Of a DNA stretch of 16,078 nt, positions 1 through 8,700 are shown piece after piece. Position 1 is the stretch's first letter; each line of letters begins with the position of its first letter. Source of the DNA: Psychrobacter sp. (lineage in GTDB: Bacteria > Pseudomonadota > Gammaproteobacteria > Pseudomonadales > Moraxellaceae); assembly GCA_029264635.1 (NCBI GenBank), contig JARIAA010000167.1, forward strand, positions 1 to 16,078, read 5' to 3'. The position numbers and the translations under genes are program-made. The notes beneath the pieces were generated by a model, which did no database searches, had not been told where the DNA came from, and worked only from the letters and a program-made list of their open reading frames with translations.

Positions 1-10
1 CAGCAATTCT

Positions 11-19
11 TGCTAGAAT
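11..19 (+). promoter_or_regulatory. Possible extended -10 element for sbcDC
   Basis: TGC followed by TAGAAT (14-19) matches an extended sigma-70 -10 box, with 5 of 6 positions identical to TATAAT. It lies 34 bases before the sbcD start. The matching -35 region would fall outside the window, so the call rests on one half of a promoter. Confidence 0.3.
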
Positions 20-53
20 AATCGCAGTCTTCTAACCATTATTAAGTTCACTT

Positions 54-1607
54 ATGCCTGCATTTGCTATTAAACCGCTTACGATTCTCCATACCTCCGA
101 CTGGCATTTGGGACGCAGACTTTATGGGCGTATGCGTTATGAGGAATTTGAAGCCTTTTTAAGTTGGCTACAAGAGACCATTAGCGCACAAAAAGTGGAC
201 GTACTTATCGTAGCTGGCGATATCTTTGATACCATGACCCCAAGTAACAGAGCCCAAGCGCTGTATTATGAGTTTTTGGGCAAAGTGTCAAAATCATGCT
301 GTGAGCATATTGTCATCGTCGCGGGCAACCACGACTCCCCGACTTTTTTGGACGCGCCAAGTAATGTCTTAAAGTTTCTAAATGTCCATGTGATCGGTAC
401 GGCTTGTGAAGATTTAAACGACGAAGTCTTAATTTTAGACGCGGTTGATGGCACACCGCATTGTATTATCGCCGCTGTCCCTTATCTGCGTGACCGTGAT
501 GTGCGTAACAGTCAGGCTGGCGAGTCTGCGGATAGTAAAGATGCCAATGTCATCAAAGGCATCTGTGAACATTACAATGAAGTCGCTAGCATTGCCAAGG
601 CCAAACAAGCTGATTTAATCAAACGTCATGAACGTCACATTCCTATCGTCGCCACAGGACATCTATTTGCAGCAGGCGGTACGACCACCGATGATGATGG
701 TGTGCGTGAGCTTTATGTCGGCTCGCTTGGTAAAATATCCGCTGATATGTTCGATGATAGCTTTGATTATGTGGCACTTGGGCATTTGCACGTACCGCAG
801 CGTGTCGGCGGTCGTGAGCATATCCGCTATTCAGGCTCACCTATTGCGATGGGCTTTGGCGAGGCTCGCCAGCAAAAACAGGTATTATTGGTGCAGTTTG
901 GGGCAGAAGAAAAGTCTTTATCTGAGAGCACTATGGTTCAGCTTGCCAATACCGCAAGCAAGGTTGAAAAGTCAGTCGAAAAGGTTGCAAAAAAAGTAGC
1001 CACTCAAACGACTGAGTTTATGGACGATTTATTTGGCTTTGCTGACACAGCAGAGAACGAAGCAACAACCAAAGCAATTGCCCCAAACCGTTTTAACGAA
1101 TCCATTTCTAGTCAGATAGACGCTATACCTATACAGGGTAATGACTCTACTTTAAATTCTAACCTCTTACATCATGACACGTTACGTCAGATGCAGGTTA
1201 TCTCGCTACCCATTCCAAAATTCCAAAAATTGGCGCAAATATCGGGTGATTTGGACACTATTCAGCAGACGATTGATAAAACCATGCAGTCTCTCGATGC
1301 GACAGAATTTATCTGGCTGGAAATTATTTATACGGGCGATGAAGTCGTTAGCGAGTTACGCGAGCATATTCAAGCGATGGTTGATAACTTTTCGTGTGAG
1401 GTGTTAAAAATCAAAAACACGCGCACTTATAATAAAGTTCTCAACCAACAGCAAATCTCTGAGACGCTCCAAGATTTAAATGAAGAAGAAGTGTTTGAGC
1501 GCTGCTTAAATGCTCATCATGTTCCTGATGCACAAAAAGCAAGCTTGCGTGACGCGTATGATCAAATCGTGTATAACCTGCGCCATGCAGATACTCAAGC
1601 TGAATAA
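54..1607 (+). CDS. sbcD: Exonuclease subunit SbcD (Mre11-type nuclease)
   Basis: Nuclease subunit of the SbcCD complex, the bacterial Mre11-Rad50 equivalent, which cleaves hairpins and processes double-strand ends in the cytoplasm. The calcineurin-like metallophosphoesterase motifs are all visible: D16-x-H18 in TSDWHLGR, GD56xxD59, GNH93D94, GH203 and GH244-x-H246. A SbcD C-terminal domain resumes near residue 380. At 517 residues it is well above the roughly 400 of E. coli SbcD. The excess is mainly a Lys/Thr/Ser/Asn-rich, low-complexity stretch at about residues 285-375, between the catalytic core and the C-terminal domain. The ATG at 54 is followed closely by the conserved ILHTSDWH start of the domain, but there is no clear Shine-Dalgarno. 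It is co-directional with sbcC 107 bases downstream and almost certainly cotranscribed. Identity is secure; only the exact start is uncertain. Confidence 0.96.
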   Translation: MPAFAIKPLTILHTSDWHLGRRLYGRMRYEEFEAFLSWLQETISAQKVDVLIVAGDIFDTMTPSNRAQALYYEFLGKVSKSCCEHIVIVAGNHDSPTFLDAPSNVLKFLNVHVIGTACEDLNDEVLILDAVDGTPHCIIAAVPYLRDRDVRNSQAGESADSKDANVIKGICEHYNEVASIAKAKQADLIKRHERHIPIVATGHLFAAGGTTTDDDGVRELYVGSLGKISADMFDDSFDYVALGHLHVPQRVGGREHIRYSGSPIAMGFGEARQQKQVLLVQFGAEEKSLSESTMVQLANTASKVEKSVEKVAKKVATQTTEFMDDLFGFADTAENEATTKAIAPNRFNESISSQIDAIPIQGNDSTLNSNLLHHDTLRQMQVISLPIPKFQKLAQISGDLDTIQQTIDKTMQSLDATEFIWLEIIYTGDEVVSELREHIQAMVDNFSCEVLKIKNTRTYNKVLNQQQISETLQDLNEEEVFERCLNAHHVPDAQKASLRDAYDQIVYNLRHADTQAE

Positions 1608-1625
1608 TGCCAGTTGCTCACGATA

Positions 1626-1653
1626 GGTTGGTTGTCGTAGCCGGCAACCGACC
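1626..1653 (+). other. Intercistronic stem-loop between sbcD and sbcC
   Basis: Bases 1626-1637 pair with 1642-1653 around the four-base loop TAGC, giving a 12-bp stem with two G-T wobbles and otherwise Watson-Crick pairs. No run of T follows, so it does not look like a normal intrinsic terminator. It could adjust sbcC expression relative to sbcD, by partial attenuation or mRNA stabilisation. That role is inferred. Confidence 0.55.
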
Positions 1654-1714
1654 ACTTTATGTTAAGTCATTACTGCTCTTTTCATCACAAATTATCTCAA
1701 CATAAGACCTGCCC

Positions 1715-4700
1715 ATGCGACTGATTGAACTGCGACTCAAAAACTTGAATTCCTTAAAAGGTGAATGGCACATAGATTTTAGTGACCCCGCTTTTCTGAA
1801 TGAGGGTATCTTTGCCATTACTGGGCAAACGGGTGCTGGCAAGACCACGATATTGGATGCGATTTGTTTGGCGCTATATAGCCAAACGCCAAGACTGGGC
1901 GATATCACTGGCTCAACCAACGAGATTATGACCCAAGGTACTGGCGAATGCTCAGCAGAAGTCATTATCGAGATTGATTCAAAACGTTATCAGTGTTCAT
2001 GGTACCAGCATCGCGCCCACAAAAAAGCCAAAGGTAACTTATTACCGATTAAACATGAAATCAGTGACGTGAAGACGGGCAAAATTTTAGAAGAGAAAAA
2101 GTCCAAGACATCGGCTTATATTCAAACACTCATTGGCATGGATTTTAATCAATTTACCCGCTCTATTATGCTAGCACAGGGCAGTTTTGCAGCATTTTTA
2201 AAGTCAGATATTGGTGATAGAGCGGCCATTTTGGAGAAAATAACGGGTACTGCCATTTATGCCAAAATATCGTTAAATGTCCATGAGAAAAAACGCTTTG
2301 AAGAGGAAGTACTGGGTAAGCTGCAGGCAGGCGTTAATAGTCTATCGTTATTAAGTATTGATGACGAGAAACAACTAACAGCAGAGTTGGAGCGCTTTAA
2401 TCAGCAGCAAAGCACCCAGCGGCAAACCTTTAAAACCTTAAGTGAGCAGCTACAATGGCTGGACAGTGTTGAGCAGCTACAACAAAGTCTAGCCACTTAT
2501 CAGAACGAACATTCAGTAGCGCAGCAGGCACAGCAAGCTTTTATACCAGAAGCCAAGCGTCTGAATATCGCGAATAATGCCTTGGAGATTGACGGTCAAT
2601 TTCGGGAGCTCGTTTATAGCCGAGAGTTGGTTAAGCGCTTGGATGTTGAGCAGCAAGATGTGCTAAATAAAATGCCAGTGCAGCAAGAAGCGCTTGCCCA
2701 AGCAACCATTCATTTAAATGATAGTAACTTCCTTGAAAAGCAAGCTGCCGCTACGCTTCAAACCACGTTGCCACTCATTGCAAAGACCCGCGAATTAGAT
2801 GCCGACATAAAGCAGCAAGCAAAGTCATTAGCGGATGATAATCAACGTAAAGAGGGGTTAGTCACTAGCGTGCATAGGTTGCACCAAGACATAGACGCGC
2901 ACAAACAAACTGCCCAACAAACCAAAGATCAGCTTAGCACTATAGAAAAGTATTTTAGCGACTACCAAGAGTTAAATGACCTTGATACCGATATAGCGAC
3001 CTTTGATAGTAGCTGTCTGCGTCTAAGGGCATTGTTAGAAGAAAATTCTGAGATGTCAGCAAATAAGCTCAGTCAACATAAACAGTCAAGCCAGCTACAA
3101 GCTCATTTTGATCAGTTATCTCAGCAGCAAGATGCAGATAAAGTAGTGATAACCCAACAGCGCGAGCAACTGGCCAGCTTACAACGCCAGCAAGCGACGC
3201 TTGTCAAAAATCAATCCATCGCTAGTATGCGCCATGAGCAAGAGCAAGTCGATCAAATTAACACTCAGATTGCGCAAGCCAGCTTTAAGCTACAGCAGCT
3301 GTCTGAGATTGCGAGCCAAATAAAAAAGACCAATCTCTCGCTACCCACGCTAAACGAGGAATTAACGACCTTAGCAGGACTAATTGCTAGTCATCAATCA
3401 GATATTCAAGACGCTAAGCTCAAGAGACAAGAAAAGCAAGAACATCTGAATTTACTACAGAAAGTCGCCAAGCTTGAAGACTACATTTTAGAGCTAGAAG
3501 ATGGGTCGCCCTGCCCGCTTTGCGGCGCAGATGAGCATCCTTACGGCAAACATCATCCATTATTAGACAGTAGTAATAACAATGACGAGCAAAACCAGTC
3601 GTCCATAATAAAACAGACTAAGACACAACAAACTCAGCAGCAAATAGCTGAACTAGAAACCGTTATTGATAAGCTTGAGCAGGTTTTATCAAAACACACT
3701 ATCGAATATGCCACAAAGAAAGAGACACTTAACAACCAAGAGCAACAACTAGCGCCTTTACAGCAGCAATCCGAAGTCTTACATGGTGATATCCACTCTT
3801 ACCTATCTTCACTATTTGAGACTAAGAACGATTACTCTGAAGCAATCGCAGCCATTATCAATCCCCTTAATAAGATAGGCGATAATATCAATACGAATAT
3901 AGAACATAGCTTATCCTTATTAGGCACCGTCAAACACGACTTAAATGAACATAAACAGTCTCTTAAAACCATTGTGGTCGAATATGAGCTATTAACTGAA
4001 AGTGCGGCAAAGTTTAGTACTGCCATCGAGGCCGATGAAAGACAGCAACAAACAGTGATTGGCGACATTAATAACCTTGTGACCGACATCAAGCTGAGCG
4101 CGCAGAAGATTGCAGGCATAGAGGATAAAATTTGCGCTAATTTCTCTGAGTTAACGCCTATCATAACCACCGTTGCCTCTTTGGCGTCTAAATACGCTGT
4201 AGATAAATACCAAGACTATCTAACCACAGGTTTTAAAGCGTTAGAGGTTCAAGACGCACTGCAGCACTTGAGTCATAGTGTTGAGACGCAAGTGGTACTT
4301 GATAGTAGCGATTATAACAATCATATTATTAGACTGCGCCAACAACGTAGCGCCCTCAACCAATTAAAACAACAGTTTAATGAGCAAAAAAGTAGCCAAC
4401 AGCAGCTTACCAATGCCTTGACTAGCTTGACCGCGCAGATTGAAACTAAGCAAGCACAGCTAACGAGTGATAAAACAGCGCTCAAGGAACTAGAAAATCT
4501 AGTGACTCATAAAACCTGCGCTATCGAACAATTAAAACAAAATAGACAAGATGTTTTTGCCGATAAACATCCAGATAATGAAGAAACTCAACTACGTCAT
4601 GCGCTTGAAGAAGCAAAAGCTAAGCAAGTACAAGCGCAAAGGCAACTCGATGCGATACAGCAGGTATTAGAGCAATTGCAGATGCGCGCGCAGCAGCTAG

Positions 4701-5629
4701 CAACTGAGCTACAGTCGGCGACTCACACGATGAATGCTCAGCAAAGCACCTTCACAGCCTTACTCGCAGCGTCACAGTTCGCGAATGAAATCGCTTTTGT
4801 GAATGCCCGCCTGCCTAAAGAAGAACGTGAGGCTTTGCATATACGTAAACTGGCACTTGATAATGCCGTGCAACAGACTAAATTGCAACTCGATAGCACT
4901 CAGCAAGCACTAGAGCTCAAACTGGCTACGCCTATGACGATTGAGAATCGAGAATTGCTTGCTCAGCAGCATCATCAAATCCAGAGCGATATTGATGAGT
5001 TAAGTCAGCAGATTGGTGCCATTGACCAAAAGCTTAAAGATAACGACAGCCAAAAAGGGCAACAAGCAACGCAGCTCATGGCGATTGATGAGCAAAAACA
5101 AAAGCTGCAAGTCTGGCAACAGCTACATACATTGATTGGTTCTGCCGATGGTAAAAAATACCGCACCTTTGCTCAAGGCTTAACGTTTGAGGTTATGATC
5201 AGCCATGCAAACAGCCAATTACAAAAAATGAGCGACCGTTATTTGCTTATTCACGATGACAGCAGTCCACTTGAGCTCAATGTCATCGACAACTATCAAG
5301 GTGGCGATATCCGCAGTACCAAAAACCTTTCGGGCGGCGAAGGGTTTATTATCAGTCTTGCTTTAGCCCTGGGACTGTCGCAGATGGCGAGCCATAATAT
5401 CCGCGTTGACTCGCTATTTTTAGATGAAGGCTTTGGTACGCTCGATGAAGAATCGCTTGATATTGCCCTTGATACGTTGACCAGCTTGCAACAAGAAGGC
5501 AAATTGATTGGTATCATCTCTCACGTACAGGCATTAAAGGATCGTATTTTGACCCAAATCAAGGTCGAAAAAATCTCAGGCGGCTTTAGTCAAATCAGTG
5601 GTCAAGGCTGTCAAAGGCGGGCGAGTTAG
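1715..5629 (+). CDS. sbcC: Exonuclease subunit SbcC (Rad50-type SMC ATPase)
   Basis: ATPase and DNA-tethering subunit of SbcCD. The Walker A motif is GQTGAGKTT at residues 37-45. It is followed by the Q-loop region (FTRSIMLAQGSFAAFLK), then very long Gln-rich coiled coils. In the middle is a zinc hook, CPLC at 600-603, followed by GADEHP. The C-terminal half-site carries the ABC signature LSGGEG (S1206-E1209), Walker B LFLDE (D1237, E1238) with the D-loop GTLDEESLD, and the H-loop histidine in IISHV. The layout is the usual Rad50 fold-back: N lobe, coil, hook, coil, C lobe. At 1304 residues it exceeds E. coli SbcC (about 1048) because the coils are longer. No frameshift is seen. The ATG start gives the canonical MRLIELRLKNLNSLKGE N-terminus. 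It is the second gene of the sbcDC operon and ends at a clear terminator. Confidence 0.97.
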   Translation: MRLIELRLKNLNSLKGEWHIDFSDPAFLNEGIFAITGQTGAGKTTILDAICLALYSQTPRLGDITGSTNEIMTQGTGECSAEVIIEIDSKRYQCSWYQHRAHKKAKGNLLPIKHEISDVKTGKILEEKKSKTSAYIQTLIGMDFNQFTRSIMLAQGSFAAFLKSDIGDRAAILEKITGTAIYAKISLNVHEKKRFEEEVLGKLQAGVNSLSLLSIDDEKQLTAELERFNQQQSTQRQTFKTLSEQLQWLDSVEQLQQSLATYQNEHSVAQQAQQAFIPEAKRLNIANNALEIDGQFRELVYSRELVKRLDVEQQDVLNKMPVQQEALAQATIHLNDSNFLEKQAAATLQTTLPLIAKTRELDADIKQQAKSLADDNQRKEGLVTSVHRLHQDIDAHKQTAQQTKDQLSTIEKYFSDYQELNDLDTDIATFDSSCLRLRALLEENSEMSANKLSQHKQSSQLQAHFDQLSQQQDADKVVITQQREQLASLQRQQATLVKNQSIASMRHEQEQVDQINTQIAQASFKLQQLSEIASQIKKTNLSLPTLNEELTTLAGLIASHQSDIQDAKLKRQEKQEHLNLLQKVAKLEDYILELEDGSPCPLCGADEHPYGKHHPLLDSSNNNDEQNQSSIIKQTKTQQTQQQIAELETVIDKLEQVLSKHTIEYATKKETLNNQEQQLAPLQQQSEVLHGDIHSYLSSLFETKNDYSEAIAAIINPLNKIGDNINTNIEHSLSLLGTVKHDLNEHKQSLKTIVVEYELLTESAAKFSTAIEADERQQQTVIGDINNLVTDIKLSAQKIAGIEDKICANFSELTPIITTVASLASKYAVDKYQDYLTTGFKALEVQDALQHLSHSVETQVVLDSSDYNNHIIRLRQQRSALNQLKQQFNEQKSSQQQLTNALTSLTAQIETKQAQLTSDKTALKELENLVTHKTCAIEQLKQNRQDVFADKHPDNEETQLRHALEEAKAKQVQAQRQLDAIQQVLEQLQMRAQQLATELQSATHTMNAQQSTFTALLAASQFANEIAFVNARLPKEEREALHIRKLALDNAVQQTKLQLDSTQQALELKLATPMTIENRELLAQQHHQIQSDIDELSQQIGAIDQKLKDNDSQKGQQATQLMAIDEQKQKLQVWQQLHTLIGSADGKKYRTFAQGLTFEVMISHANSQLQKMSDRYLLIHDDSSPLELNVIDNYQGGDIRSTKNLSGGEGFIISLALALGLSQMASHNIRVDSLFLDEGFGTLDEESLDIALDTLTSLQQEGKLIGIISHVQALKDRILTQIKVEKISGGFSQISGQGCQRRAS

Positions 5630-5676
5630 AAAAATTTTGAGCGAGATTTGTCACCGATATTTAACGATTATTAAGT

Positions 5677-5710
5677 AAAAAACCACCGCTACTCTAACGG
5701 TGGTTTTTTT
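5677..5710. terminator. Bidirectional intrinsic terminator between sbcC and the glutamate dehydrogenase gene
   Basis: AACCACCG (5681-5688) pairs with CGGTGGTT (5698-5705) around a 9-base loop. It is preceded by an A run (5677-5682) and followed by a T run (to 5710), so each strand has a GC stem followed by U residues. It sits between two convergent genes and can end both transcripts. Confidence 0.9.
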
Positions 5711-5735
5711 ATTATAAAAATACGTACTTAATGGC

Positions 5736-8700
5736 TTATTTCGTCACTAAACCACTCAGCTCGCTCATCAGAACGGACAGCGTTGATAAGCTAATATGGC
5801 TCTCATCATTGCTATCTAGCTTCGCCATCTCTGCTGTGACAGCTTCTAGTTGCTTGTCATGACGAGACTTCCAATCCTCAAAGGCCGCTTTAGCATTAGG
5901 TTGTTTTAACAAAGTATCCATTAGCATACGTAAACTACGAGTCAACTCATTGACGAGTGCATGACGCGCGCGGCGATCCCAGTAGTCTTGCTGCGGCAAG
6001 GTCGCGATGTTGTCCATCATCCAATCTAATTGCAGCACTTGATAAGCTTCAAAGTATAAGGTCGCAATCTCATCAACTGGGCGCTCATACTGCTCAGCCA
6101 GTAGCGCTGCATCAAGCGCATCGACGTGATAAGGCAACATCGCAAACATCGCCGCATCGTTAACAGAGAGCGCCTCTTCCATCAAGCTTGTGGTGTCTTC
6201 TTGCAGATAATCTGTAAATTGCTGCTCAATAAAACCATTCGACTTGGTCAATCTTTCAACGCTGACCTCAAAGCGGCTAATCATATCGGCGACTTGTAGA
6301 TCTTGACCAAAGGCATTGATAAACCAAACCACACCGTTTTCGAGCGCATCACGTAGACGCAGCTCAAGCTTGAGTAACAAGGTCGCATCGACTTGGTTAT
6401 CGAGTGACTCCAGTAATTGCCAAGCTTTTGAGACATGGAAAACATCACGCGCAATGGCATAGCCTCGAATAATCGTAGCCAGTGTTTGCCCAGTCTCTTC
6501 ATATAAGCGAAACAAAGCTTCGATACCTAAGCGATTTACCACACTATTGGTCAAATAAGTACTGATAATTTCACGATGTAGACGGTGCGCCTTCATCTCC
6601 TCAAAGAAGCGCGCGGCAAGCTCGTCTGGGAAATATTTATGCAGCTCATTCACAAAATATGGCGTATCTGGTAAGTCTGATAAGAGTAAATTATCATAAA
6701 CACACATTTTGCCATAAGCCATGACCACTGCCAGCTCAGGATTGGTCAGACCCGTTCCTGCTTTTTGGCGTTTGCTAATCTCTTCATCTGAGGGCAAATA
6801 TTCGATGGCCCGATCAAGACACCCTTCACCTTCTAGCATTTGAATAAAGCGTTGATGATCACTTAAATTCGCCGCGGCACGGATATGGCTGAGCTCAATG
6901 GCTTGCGGCTGCAAATAGTTTTGACGTAAGACCAATTCTGCCACGCTATCGGTCATGCTTTCCAAAAGCTCATTACGCTGTTTAAGCGTCATATCGCCCT
7001 GCTCGACGACTTTGCCCAGTAAGATTTTGATATTGACTTCATGATCTGAGCAGTTCACGCCGCCTGAGTTATCAATAGCGTCAGTATAAATACGGCCACC
7101 CGTTTGCGCGTATTCGATACGACCTTGCTGGGTAAAACCTAAGTTACCGCCTTCTCCAACGACTGCCGTACGCAGATCACCACCATTGACACGTACCGCA
7201 TCGTTGGCACGGTCGCCAACATCGGCATGGCTCTCACTACTGCTCTTCACGTAGGTGCCGATACCGCCATTCCAGATGAGATCAACGGGTGATTTCAGTA
7301 ACGCGCTGATCAAATCGTTGGGTGTAAGGCTATCAGCAGAAATATCAAATAGCGCTTTCATCTCAGGGCTGAGCGCGATCGTTTTATCTTGGCGTGAAAA
7401 GACGCCGCCACCTTGACTGATAAGTGACTTCTCATAGTCATCCCACGTTGAGCGTGGCATCTCAAACAAGCGCTCACGCTCGGCATAAGACGCTGCGGTA
7501 TCAGGATTTGGATCAATAAAGATATGCAAATGGTTAAATGCAGCGACGAGCTTGGTATGCGTTGATCTGAGCATACCATTCCCAAAGACATCACCGCTCA
7601 TATCACCAATACCGACGACCGTAAAATCATCACGGTTTTGAATATCCATGCCGCGCATACGAAAGTGGCGCTTGACCGACTCCCAACCACCGCGAGCCGT
7701 GATGCCCATGGCTTTATGATCATAACCGACCGAGCCGCCAGAAGCAAAAGCGTCATCAAGCCAAAAGTTATACTCACTTGATAGCGCATTGGCAATATCG
7801 GAGAAAGTAGCAGTGCCTTTGTCGGCGGCGACCACTAAGTACGGGTCATCTTCATCATGACGCACGGTATCAGCTGGCGGGACAATGTTGCCATCGACAA
7901 TATTGTCGGTCACATCAAGCATCCCGCGTAGGAACGCTTGATAGCAGGCGATGCCTTCTGCTTGGAAGGCTTCACGCCCATCTGCCATGGTTTTGGTTTT
8001 AACGATAAAACCGCCTTTTGAGCCAACTGGGACAATTACTGCGTTTTTAACCATCTGGGCTTTGACCAGTCCTAATACTTCAGTACGGAAATCCTCCATC
8101 CGATCCGACCAGCGCAGCCCGCCACGAGCAACTTTGCCACCACGTAAATGCACCGCTTCAACGCGCGGCGAGTACACAAATATCTCAAACATTGGCTTGG
8201 GTTTCGGCAGGTTTGGAATATCTGCCGCCAAAAACTTAAATGACAAACGATCTTTACGTTGTCCATCCGCCTCTTTTTGGTAAAAGTTGGTGCGCACCAT
8301 GGCGTTGATTAAGTCTAAATACCAGCGCAAAATACGATCTTCATCTAGGCTACTGACATCCGCCAAGGCTTTAGTGATTTGCTCTTGAATTTGACGGGTC
8401 TTGGTTGTTCGCTCATTTTCAGTGTATCTAGGATTCATGCGCGCATCGAACAAATCGCCCAATGACACGCTGATCTCACTGTTTTTTACCACAGTTTGCT
8501 GAATATAGGCATTAGAGAATGGGGCTTTTGCTTGCATCATATAACGTGATAATGCCCGCAGCACCACCACATCGTAAGTATCTAATTTGGTAGTTAATAC
8601 CAGCTCATTAAAAGAATCACTCTCAATACGACCTGCCCAAATTTGCTTGAGACTATCTTCAAACTGTGTGCGTACCACTTGCATATCAATGGTATCGACA

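Noticed and set aside
628..999. 123-codon alternative frame within sbcD
   Set aside because: It overlaps conserved nuclease motifs of SbcD in another frame and has no recognisable product.
3832..4170. 112-codon minus-strand frame inside sbcC
   Set aside because: It is antisense to the SbcC coiled coil, with no independent start signals or family resemblance.
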